64,000 nucleotides of DNA from Candidatus Contendibacter sp. GTDB lineage: Bacteria; Pseudomonadota; Gammaproteobacteria; Competibacterales; Competibacteraceae. A program made the position numbers and the translations under genes. Below are positions 57,187-64,000 of the stretch, in pieces. The notes under the pieces are model-generated. The model was given only the letters and a program-made list of their open reading frames with translations. It ran no database searches and was not told the origin of the DNA. Numbering within the stretch: the first letter of the stretch is position 1; each line of letters starts with the position of its first letter. The stretch is taken from positions 7,535 to 71,534 of the forward strand of contig JARSSP010000003.1 of the NCBI GenBank assembly GCA_029624675.1. The letters run 5' to 3'.

Positions 57187-58359
57187 ATGATGGAGTTATT
57201 GTGGCTGCTGCTGCCGGTCGCCGCGGCTTCGGGCTGGTGGGTAGCCCGGCGCGAGTACGCTGGGCGGCGCAACCGTGCGACCGCTCGCAGTACCGAATAT
57301 TTCAAGGGATTGAATTATCTGATCGAGGACAAACCCGATCAGGCCATCAAGGTATTCACCCGCATGGCCGGCGTGGATCGGAATACCGCTGAAATCCATC
57401 TGATTCTAGGCAATCTGTTCCGGCGTCGCGGTGAGGTCGATCGAGCGATCCATATTCATGGCAGCCTGATTACCCGAACCACCTTGACGGCCGACCAGCG
57501 ATGCCGAGCCTTGCTCGAACTCGGCGAGGATTATCTGCGGGCTGGCCTGTTTGACCGGGCCGAGGAATTGTTTCGAGAATTGCTGGAACAACCCGATTAC
57601 ACCGAGGTTGCTCTGTCCCGCCTCATCCATATTTTCCAGCAGGAAAAGGATTGGCGTCAGGCCATCGCCTACTGCGACCGGCTGGAACGCATCAATGGCG
57701 CATCCAAGCGACGGGAGACCGCGCATTTTTGCTGTGAGCTAGCTGAGGAAGCGGGCCAGCGACACCAGGGCGATGAAACCAGAACCTGGCTGCTTGATGC
57801 GCTGGCGCGTGATCCTCACTGTGCCCGGGCCAACTTGTTGTTGGGCCACTTGGCGATGGAGATAGGAGATCCTCGGGGGGCTATTGCCGCGTTCCAGGCG
57901 GTCGAACAGCAGGATCGGGGGTATTTTCCGGAAGTGATCGCGCCGCTGGGCCGATGCTACGAGGCGCTGGATCGGCTTGATGAGTGGGGAGCCTATTTGC
58001 GGGAGGTCCAGCAGCGGGATCATGGCGGCCGAATCACCGACGTCCTGGCGGATTGGCTATTGCGGCGGGAGGGCGAGGAAGCGGCACTCCAGTTTCTGGA
58101 ACGTGAACTGCAGGATTATCCCACCCTGTTGGGCTTGCGCCGGCTGGTCGAAATCCAACTGGCGCGGGGCGAGGGTGGGGGACATGCGGGTTTGCGCGCC
58201 TTGCACTGTGTCAGCACGCAGATGCTCAATGGTTTTGCCCGCTACCGCTGCGCCAATTGTGGTTTCGTCGTCAAGACCCTGCACTGGTGCTGTCCCAGTT
58301 GCCAGCAGTGGAACACCATCAAACCGATGTCGGATCTGGTCATGAAGATCAGCGCCTAG
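57187..58359 (+). CDS. lapB: LPS assembly protein LapB (YciM)
   Basis: A 390-residue single-pass membrane protein. One N-terminal membrane helix (MELLWLLLPVAAASGWWVAR) is followed by a cytosolic tetratricopeptide superhelix (STEYFKGLNYLIEDKPDQAI, AEIHLILGNLFRRRGEVDRA, EELFRELLEQPDYTEVAL and so on to about residue 320). A C-terminal rubredoxin-like zinc module with two CXXC pairs (RCANCGF and CCPSCQQW) ends the protein. LapB bridges FtsH and LpxC to set lipopolysaccharide levels. The start is the first of two adjacent ATG codons. Confidence 0.95.
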   Translation: MMELLWLLLPVAAASGWWVARREYAGRRNRATARSTEYFKGLNYLIEDKPDQAIKVFTRMAGVDRNTAEIHLILGNLFRRRGEVDRAIHIHGSLITRTTLTADQRCRALLELGEDYLRAGLFDRAEELFRELLEQPDYTEVALSRLIHIFQQEKDWRQAIAYCDRLERINGASKRRETAHFCCELAEEAGQRHQGDETRTWLLDALARDPHCARANLLLGHLAMEIGDPRGAIAAFQAVEQQDRGYFPEVIAPLGRCYEALDRLDEWGAYLREVQQRDHGGRITDVLADWLLRREGEEAALQFLERELQDYPTLLGLRRLVEIQLARGEGGGHAGLRALHCVSTQMLNGFARYRCANCGFVVKTLHWCCPSCQQWNTIKPMSDLVMKISA

Positions 58360-58521
58360 CCGAGGAACAATTTCGTTTGACGGGTTGACGCTGTTTCCAG
58401 GGAGCGACGCGTTCCTCTTGTATTTTTCAGTTTCCGTTCTATGGTTGTTGTTAATCCTGCTTGGCGCTCGCCGACAGGATGATCCGCTGGCCAACTTACT
58501 TGACGAACTGAGGGAGGCATT

Positions 58522-58935
58522 ATGAAATCCTTGATAAAAAGTCTATTTGTTGTGGTCTTGATCGCGTTCTCGGCCGCAACCTTTGCCCAGGCCATCGACA
58601 TTAACACAGCGACCGCCGAACAATTGGAAAAGGGGTTGAAGGGGATCGGCCCCAAGAAAGCAGCCGACATCGTAAAATATCGGGAAGCCAATGGTCCTTT
58701 CAAGTCGGTGGACGACTTGGCCAAGGTACCGGGCATCAAGGGGAAGACGTTGGATGGGATCAAGCCCTTGGTGACCGTGGGGGGAGCGGCGCCGGCCGCG
58801 GCGCCCGCCATGCCAACGACCCCAGCCGTGCCGGCCATGCCCGCCAAGCCGACCATGCCCGCGGCCCCAGCCATGCCCGCCAAGCCGACGACACCCGCTC
58901 CTCCAACCTCTCCACCCGCCGTGCCCAAGCAGTAA
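58522..58935 (+). CDS. Secreted ComEA-like helix-hairpin-helix protein with Pro/Ala/Met-rich tail
   Basis: The 137-residue protein has a signal peptide (SLIKSLFVVVLIAFSAATFA), then a ComEA helix-hairpin-helix unit: AIDINTATAEQLEKGLKGIG, PKKAADIVKYREANGPFKSV, DDLAKVPGIKGKTLDGIKPL. This binds DNA non-specifically in competence proteins. The last 50 residues are a low-complexity tail with repeats of PAMPAKPT and PAAPAMPAKPT, likely a flexible spacer. The ComEA-like unit suggests a periplasmic DNA-binding role, but short ComEA-like proteins occur in many non-competent bacteria. GAGGGAGG precedes the ATG. Confidence 0.85.
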   Translation: MKSLIKSLFVVVLIAFSAATFAQAIDINTATAEQLEKGLKGIGPKKAADIVKYREANGPFKSVDDLAKVPGIKGKTLDGIKPLVTVGGAAPAAAPAMPTTPAVPAMPAKPTMPAAPAMPAKPTTPAPPTSPPAVPKQ

Positions 58936-59054
58936 TCACGCCGGAGCAATTCCGATTGGCGAGGGATCGCGCGTTGGCCGCCCACGGGGCGGTCAACGCT
59001 TTATAATGGCGCGCTTTCCGGCAGCGAGCGTTGCCGCCAATCGGAATCGTGTCC

Positions 59055-60305
59055 ATGTTTCGTCCCCTCGAATTATTCATCGGCCTGCGCTACACCCGCG
59101 CCAAGCGCCGTAATCATTTCATTTCCTTTATTTCCCTGACCTCGATGCTGGGCATCGCGCTAGGCATCACCGCGTTGATCACCGTGTTGTCGGTGATGAA
59201 TGGTTTCCAACAGGAACTGCGAGGGCGCATTCTGGCGATGACTGCCCACGCCACCCTCAGCCGCTGGGACGGATTGGTGGACGATTGGGCGGCGGTGCGG
59301 ACGCAAGCGCTGCGCCATCCCGAAGTCCGGGGCGGCGCGCCCTATATCCGGGGCGAGGCCATGTTCAACAACGCTTCGTTGGTCAGCGGCGCGCTGATCC
59401 AGGGCATCCTGCCGGCGGAAGAACAGCAGGTGTCGGACATCGGCGGCAAGATCATCCAGGGCTCGCTAGACGATCTGCGTCCCGGTGGTTTTGGGGTCGT
59501 GCTGGGCCAGGAACTAGCCAACGCGCTGGGCGTGGGGCTGGGCGACAAGGTGACGGTGATTACCCCGCAAGCCAATGTGACCCCGGCCGGCGTGCTGCCG
59601 CGGCTAAAGCGTTTTCAGGTAGTAGGTCTGTTCAAGGCTGGCATGTACGAATATGACCGGGGGCTGGCGCTGGCGCACATCGCCGATGTGGGTAAGCTGT
59701 TCCAGTATCCGGAAGGCGCGGTCAACGGGGTGCGGTTGCGGCTGAACGATCTGTTTCAGGCGCCGCGTCTGGTCCGTCAACTCGCCAATCAGTTGCCGGA
59801 GGGTTACCTGGCGCGCGACTGGACCCAGGATCACGCCAGCTTCTTCCGGGCGGTGCAGATCGAGAAGACCGCGATGTTCGTAATTCTGACTCTGATCGTG
59901 GCGGTGGCGGCGTTCAATATCGTCTCCGCCCTGGTGATGGTGGTGACCGACAAGCAGGCCGACATCGCCATCCTGCGCACCCTGGGCGCGACCCCGCTCA
60001 GCATCATGGGTATCTTCATCGTCCAGGGCATCACCATCGGTCTGGTGGGCACTCTGCTGGGGCTGATCGGCGGGGTAGCGCTGGCGACCCACGTGGATGT
60101 GGTGGTACCCTTCATCGAACGCACGTTCAGCACCAAGTTCATGCCCCCGGATGTCTATTTGATCAGCGATTTGCCGTCCCAGGTGCAATGGGGCGACGTG
60201 ACGACCATCGGCTTGGTGGCGTTCGGCCTAGCGACGTTGGCGACCTTGTATCCCGCCTGGCGGGCGGCGCGGACCCAACCGGCGGAGGCGCTGCGCTATG
60301 AATGA
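59055..60305 (+). CDS. lolC: Lipoprotein-releasing ABC transporter permease LolC/LolE
   Basis: A 416-residue inner-membrane permease that helps extract lipoproteins for transfer to LolA. It has the family start [20 protein letters not shown], a first membrane helix in [19 protein letters not shown], a large periplasmic domain (about residues 45-265), and three further helices ([60 protein letters not shown]). Only one permease gene is present, so it may form a homodimer as in LolF-type systems; a second copy elsewhere cannot be excluded. It overlaps lolD by eight bases. Confidence 0.93.
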   Translation: MFRPLELFIGLRYTRAKRRNHFISFISLTSMLGIALGITALITVLSVMNGFQQELRGRILAMTAHATLSRWDGLVDDWAAVRTQALRHPEVRGGAPYIRGEAMFNNASLVSGALIQGILPAEEQQVSDIGGKIIQGSLDDLRPGGFGVVLGQELANALGVGLGDKVTVITPQANVTPAGVLPRLKRFQVVGLFKAGMYEYDRGLALAHIADVGKLFQYPEGAVNGVRLRLNDLFQAPRLVRQLANQLPEGYLARDWTQDHASFFRAVQIEKTAMFVILTLIVAVAAFNIVSALVMVVTDKQADIAILRTLGATPLSIMGIFIVQGITIGLVGTLLGLIGGVALATHVDVVVPFIERTFSTKFMPPDVYLISDLPSQVQWGDVTTIGLVAFGLATLATLYPAWRAARTQPAEALRYE

Positions 60306-60999
60306 GGCGGAGATGGCGAAGACGGCGGTGCTGGAATGCAGGCAACTGGCCAAGACGTTTCGGCAGGGCGGCGAGCGGCTGGAGGTGTTGCGGGGTGTCG
60401 ATTTCCAGGTGCGGCGCGGCACGCGGCTGGCGATCATCGGCAGTTCCGGCTCGGGCAAGAGCACGTTGCTGCATCTGCTGGGGGGACTAGATACGCCAAC
60501 CGCCGGCTCGGTGTGGGTGACGGGGCAGGAATTGAGCCGGCTGGGCGACGCGAACCGGGGCCGGCTGCGCAACCGCTATCTCGGTTTCATTTATCAGTTC
60601 CATCATCTGTTGCCGGAATTCACCGCGCTGGAAAACGTGGTGATGCCGTTGCTGATACGCGGCGAGGCACCGGTCAGGGCCAAGGGACGGGCAACGGAAC
60701 TGTTGGGGCGGGTCGGGTTAAGCCAGCGCCTGACGCACAAGCCGGGCGAGCTGTCCGGCGGCGAGCGCCAGCGGGCGGCGGTGGCGCGGGCGTTGATCAC
60801 CGAGCCGGCCTGCGTGCTGGCCGACGAGCCGACCGGCAATCTCGACCGGCACAGCGCCGAGCAGGTGTTCGCGCTGATGCTGGAACTCAACCGCGATTTG
60901 GGCACCAGCTTCGTCGTGGTCACCCACGATCCAGGGCTGGCGGCGCGGATGGATGCGGTGTGGCGGTTGAGCGACGGGGTGCTGGCGCCAGAGCGTTGA
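60298..60999 (+). CDS. lolD: Lipoprotein-releasing ABC transporter ATPase LolD
   Basis: The 233-residue ATPase powers the lipoprotein release complex. It has Walker [20 protein letters not shown]-loop [17 protein letters not shown], signature [15 protein letters not shown], Walker [13 protein letters not shown] and H-loop [13 protein letters not shown]. It overlaps the permease gene, so both are made in step. The start at 60298 is used; an ATG five codons later is possible. Confidence 0.95.
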   Translation: MNEAEMAKTAVLECRQLAKTFRQGGERLEVLRGVDFQVRRGTRLAIIGSSGSGKSTLLHLLGGLDTPTAGSVWVTGQELSRLGDANRGRLRNRYLGFIYQFHHLLPEFTALENVVMPLLIRGEAPVRAKGRATELLGRVGLSQRLTHKPGELSGGERQRAAVARALITEPACVLADEPTGNLDRHSAEQVFALMLELNRDLGTSFVVVTHDPGLAARMDAVWRLSDGVLAPER

Positions 61000-61317
61000 A
61001 CCGACGCCAGCCCGTGCGCGTCTGGTAGCGGCGCGCTCGCCGGTCGTTTTTGGTGGTAGGTCCATCTGCGGCGTGGCTCGTCTCGTCAGCCGCCACTAAT
61101 TTTGGCGATTTGTGTTTAATTCGCCACCTTGGCGGGCGGGTATGGACTGGATTTGGCCTGACTCGGTCCCGCCGCTCTCGGTTTCGCACCTTCCTCCACG
61201 ATTATCCTATCCCATCACGCCTTCCACTGGGGGCAACATCAGATCACGCTTGCAAAGCGTATTGTCCGACGCGAATCAGTCCGACCACTTTCCAGCAGTA
61301 CTGCGAGTTGGTTGAGT
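61000..61317. other. Region between lolD and MITE C without a recognised gene
   Basis: The first 50 bases after lolD are GC-rich; the rest is moderately rich with no open frame that looks coding on either strand. No hairpin with a T-run was found after lolD. It ends with the left copy of the 8-bp target duplication GGTTGAGT (61310-61317). Confidence 0.5.
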
Positions 61318-61464
61318 GTAACCGCTCAGATCCCCTGGTGGTTTCGCCCCGCATCGATGGGTTTCGTCCCTCAACCCATCATACAACCCATTGTCTTTTC
61401 GTAGGATGGGTTGAGCGTAGCGAAACCCATCATTGTGCGGGACGAGAGGAATCCGAACGGCTAC
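61318..61464 (+). mobile_element. MITE copy C (147 bp)
   Basis: Begins GTAACCGCTCAGATCCCC and ends GGAATCCGAACGGCTAC, an imperfect terminal inverted repeat. It is flanked by the perfect 8-bp target duplication GGTTGAGT (61310-61317 and 61465-61472). The inner hairpin uses the same GATGGGTTTCG / CAACCCATC and GTAGGATGGGTTGAGCG / CGAAACCCATC arms as copies A and B. It is the same orientation as copy B. The equal length of all three copies shows a defined element. Confidence 0.93.
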
Positions 61465-61472
61465 GGTTGAGT

Positions 61473-61926
61473 ATCCCATTAAAAAAACTCTTATTTGTGT
61501 TTAGGAATCATTTTTATTGAATGTCCTTTTCGAATTATAGCCGCTTCGACAGATTATCGAAGCAGCATGATAAATAATCAATGTAGCATATAATTATCAT
61601 TTTTTCAGAAAAATGCAGTATATCATTGAATGGATTTAAAGATGAATATGTACTATGAATGCTTCGATTATTTTAGTAGGATTTTTATTGAATCTCCACG
61701 GGTCTATTCCCCGCAGCTTGCTGCGGGTCGTTTATTTAAAAAATAAGCCCTTGCAACTTGACAAGCCTATCCTGCTCTACTTGAATTTTAATAAGCCTCA
61801 CTAGGCGAAAAGGGAGGGTGCCTGGAGCAAGTCGCTGAAACCATAATTTTCCATTTTTAAAATCTGAAAGCCAGGCACCGAATAAAGTTGACAAGTTTAT
61901 CGCTAATATAGTTCGGGAGAAAATCG
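61473..61926. other. AT-rich intergenic region upstream of the beta-helix gene
   Basis: This stretch is much more AT-rich than the surroundings. It contains the REP-like palindrome at 61710-61727 and, closer to the gene, an inverted repeat GGTGCCTGG (61817-61825) / CCAGGCACC (61871-61879) with a 45-base spacer. A TTGACA at 61888 has only a 10-base gap to TAATAT and is not a convincing promoter. No gene is supported here; an antisense open frame of 83 codons (61736-61987) has no protein character. Confidence 0.5.
61710..61727. repeat. REP-like palindrome
   Basis: CCCGCAGC-TT-GCTGCGGG is a perfect eight-base-pair stem with a two-base loop, preceded by TATTC and followed by TCGTTTATTT. Such GC palindromes in AT-rich intergenic DNA are characteristic of REP elements moved by RAYT (TnpA-REP) transposases. 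Only one copy was seen in this window. Confidence 0.55.
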
Positions 61927-64000
61927 ATGAATACTCGATCCAACGGTTTGAAGATATTGGCAGTTCTGGCGATGTGGTTTTTTTCATCTATTGCTTACGG
62001 TGGAACCATCGGCGTTGGGCCAACCTTTGATCCAGGAGGTTGGATTTCGGATGCCGTGAAGCTGCGTTATCACGCGCGTGTTAATAAAATTACAGCAGAT
62101 ACATTAAAGCTCATCTTCCAGACTCGGCGCTTGTACAACCCGAACTGCAGTGGTCCGAATTGCCAAACGTATCTGTTGGAATCCAATCTTTATACCTATT
62201 GGGTACAGTATGGCGACACCGGTTGTGTACAGTGGCCGCCCACCAACGCAGGGCCATCGTACTTCGGCCAAGCCGCCCTGTGGTTATCGATCCCTGACTA
62301 TAACCGAAAAGGCATGGTGGGGAGTCGCCCGGTAGGCGTTGCATCCGGCTTAATGTTTCCGCGCGTGATGAGCGGCATCGACGACATCTCGGGATTGACA
62401 AAAATTGAAACCATGTCGCAGATGAATATCGCGGGGCAGGACATTACTATCGAGTATGCGCGTGGCTCGACGTTTACGGCGCCCCTGTCCGGTTGGGGTT
62501 CGCGTTTCGATCCGAATGACCCAGGATCTTGTATACCTAATTTGCCTGCGGACGTGCTCTATCGAATCTGGACATCGACCGTGACGATTGGCGGGCAAAC
62601 GTATTCCTACGAATTTGCCGTGCCTGATCAATACGCCACGCATCTTTACCCCTATGAAATATTCTCCATCGTGACCGAGTTTCTGGATAAAACTTCCACG
62701 GAGATTAGCCAAGGCAAAGGCGACTTTCAGGTGTATTTCTGGGACTTTGAGGTGCAACGCGAAAACTCCACCACCTGGATTCCGCTGCGCAAGATGAAAG
62801 TTTTTTACCGCGCTGATCCGACCGACAATATCGGCTGGGGGGCGAAGATGGGTCTTTATGCCGGTCGGCCGGTGTTGGAGATCAGCAACGACACTACGGA
62901 TACGTACTACAAGCTGAACGATGTATTCGAGATCCCTGCTTCCAACCCAGAAGAATATATCGTTGAAACCTGTGATTACCCAACCCTGCGGTCTGCCCTG
63001 TTGTCAGATTCTCGTACCATCCGGTTCGATTGCGGCGGCGAAACCATAATTATTGTGCCAGAATTGGTCATTAGCGCTGGGGTCGACAAAGTTCTCGACG
63101 CCACGGCGCACAATGTCGTGCTTAGAGGGAATCACAACCGGGTGCTGAGAGTTGAATCCGGTGGCAAACTCGAGCTGAAAAACATCAACGTTATCCATGG
63201 GCTGGCCGACCGCGGTGGTGGCATTTACAACGCCGGGACCCTGATCCTCAACGGCGGCGGCGTCGGGGATAATAGGGCCGATTCAGGTGATGGTGATTGG
63301 GACCGCGGCTGGGGCGGCGGCCTATTCAATGCAATAGGAGGCATTGCAACGATTACGGGTAGCACCTTCATGAGTAACAATGCCACCTCGGATGGCGGCG
63401 GCATTTACAATGCAGGGACGATGACGATCACCAACAGTACGCTCTCGGCTAACTCAGCGGCGCCCGTTTACGGGGTCGGCGGTGCGATTTATAACGACGG
63501 CGGGTCACTGACTATCACTGCCAGCACGCTCACCCTTAATCGCGCCTCCCTGCACGGCGGCGGCATTATGGCTACTGGCAACAACGGAACGGTAGCTCTC
63601 ATCAACAGCACTGTGTCCGGCAATTCGGCCGATGCCCAGACCGGAGGAATTTATGCGAGCAATGGAACAGTCACACTGGACTACAGTACCTTGGCGGACA
63701 ATACCTCGTTCAGCCTGTACGTAGCGAGTGCCGTAGTGACCGCCAAACACAGCATCGTGGCCACCTGTAGCGGCGCCGCCATCACCGATCACGGCTACAA
63801 CTTGGACAGCAACGGCAGTTGCCATTTGAATGCCCAAGGCAGCTTGTCCAACACCGACCCGCACCTTGGACCCCTGGCCAACAACGGCGGTCCCACCCCG
63901 ACCCAGGCGTTGTTGCCGGACAGCCCGGCCATCGACGCGATTCCCGCCGCTCAGTGCGCGATCGGGACGGACCAGCGTGGCGAAGTACGCCCGCAGGATG
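61927..64000 (+). CDS. Large secreted beta-helix protein with choice-of-anchor Q-like end (3' end beyond the window)
   Basis: The ATG at 61927 opens 691 codons with no stop. A signal peptide (GLKILAVLAMWFFSSIAYGG) leads into an approximately 330-residue unrecognised N-terminal domain with cysteines (NPNCSGPNCQTYLLESNLY, DVLYRIWTSTVTIGGQTYSY). From about residue 375 it becomes a right-handed beta-helix of polymorphic-outer-membrane-protein type: GGGIYNAGTLILNGG, GGGIYNAGTMTITNSTLSAN, GGAIYNDGGSLTITASTLTL, SGNSADAQTGGIYASNGT. The last visible part, NNGGPTPTQALLPDSPAID followed by IGTDQRG, is typical of choice-of-anchor Q domain proteins. It is likely a surface adhesin or large extracellular protein; no passenger or autotransporter barrel is in view. 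Confidence 0.8.
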   Translation, partial: MNTRSNGLKILAVLAMWFFSSIAYGGTIGVGPTFDPGGWISDAVKLRYHARVNKITADTLKLIFQTRRLYNPNCSGPNCQTYLLESNLYTYWVQYGDTGCVQWPPTNAGPSYFGQAALWLSIPDYNRKGMVGSRPVGVASGLMFPRVMSGIDDISGLTKIETMSQMNIAGQDITIEYARGSTFTAPLSGWGSRFDPNDPGSCIPNLPADVLYRIWTSTVTIGGQTYSYEFAVPDQYATHLYPYEIFSIVTEFLDKTSTEISQGKGDFQVYFWDFEVQRENSTTWIPLRKMKVFYRADPTDNIGWGAKMGLYAGRPVLEISNDTTDTYYKLNDVFEIPASNPEEYIVETCDYPTLRSALLSDSRTIRFDCGGETIIIVPELVISAGVDKVLDATAHNVVLRGNHNRVLRVESGGKLELKNINVIHGLADRGGGIYNAGTLILNGGGVGDNRADSGDGDWDRGWGGGLFNAIGGIATITGSTFMSNNATSDGGGIYNAGTMTITNSTLSANSAAPVYGVGGAIYNDGGSLTITASTLTLNRASLHGGGIMATGNNGTVALINSTVSGNSADAQTGGIYASNGTVTLDYSTLADNTSFSLYVASAVVTAKHSIVATCSGAAITDHGYNLDSNGSCHLNAQGSLSNTDPHLGPLANNGGPTPTQALLPDSPAIDAIPAAQCAIGTDQRGEVRPQD

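Noticed and set aside
61050..61520. 156-codon frame containing MITE C
   Set aside because: Half of it is MITE sequence translated (NRSDPLVVSPRIDGF type); the rest lacks a start context or motifs.
61780..61890. Possible cyclic-di-GMP riboswitch before the adhesin gene
   Set aside because: Only an inverted repeat is visible; the conserved GEMM core and receptor loops are absent.
61888..61909. TTGACA ... TAATAT as a promoter for the beta-helix gene
   Set aside because: The 10-base spacer is far from the 16-18 needed by sigma-70.
61736..61987. 83-codon antisense frame over the adhesin start
   Set aside because: Overlaps the signal-peptide region of a clear gene and shows no conserved features.

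Overview
The window is chromosomal DNA of a GC-rich gammaproteobacterium. The housekeeping blocks aroA-cmk-rpsA-ihfB-lapA-lapB, lolC/lolD, guaB-guaA, tadA, hpf and nhaR have the order or architecture usual in Gammaproteobacteria. Genes for C4/C2 carbon metabolism and CO2 fixation (pckG, a malate dehydrogenase, beta-carbonic anhydrase, crotonyl-CoA carboxylase/reductase, ppc) lie within 15 kb. This would suit a storage-polymer-accumulating lineage such as the Competibacter relatives, but that placement is a guess. No rRNA, tRNA or CRISPR array was recognised.

Layout. 1-3.7 kb: the start of a coiled-coil repeat protein, then guaB-guaA. 3.7-19.5 kb: an accessory island. It holds a Kiwa antiphage pair (kwaA-kwaB) bracketed by two oppositely oriented 147-bp MITEs, a nine-gene leftward operon that I do not recognise as a described system, and, divergent from it, a Septu-like pair (ATPase with an N-terminal HNH-like zinc module, plus a separate HNH protein). 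The nine-gene operon encodes a histidine kinase, two receivers, two P-loop proteins, an alpha-toroid protein, an ATP-grasp enzyme, a radical SAM enzyme and a NodU-type carbamoyltransferase. 19.5-29.2 kb: P-type ATPase, mdh, pckG, a MarR regulator, a Ccr-CBS fusion, carbonic anhydrase and hpf. 29.3-33.0 kb: a type IIG-like restriction-modification gene plus VapBC, apparently inserted between hpf and nhaR. 33.0-37.6 kb: nhaR, a RelE/Xre-type toxin-antitoxin pair and ppc. 37.6-48.5 kb: DUF6134 protein and lipocalin, a broken SRPBCC/PAS chimera, an RND efflux pair, a DsbD/ScsB-like protein with a redoxin, a phosphohistidine phosphatase, a decayed lipoprotein gene and an internally deleted nhaR copy. 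48.5-61.0 kb: hybrid kinase, tadA, a TPR protein, then the conserved aroA-to-lolD run. 61.0-64.0 kb: an AT-rich junk zone with a third MITE and a REP-like palindrome, then the 5' part of a large secreted beta-helix protein that runs off the window.

Most interesting are the nine-gene operon and the MITE family. In the operon, most genes overlap by stop-start, and both duplicated classes (receiver and P-loop) contain one intact and one degenerate member. It lies between two antiphage modules. The MITE has three copies, all exactly 147 bp; two have perfect 8-bp target duplications, and two tightly bracket Kiwa.
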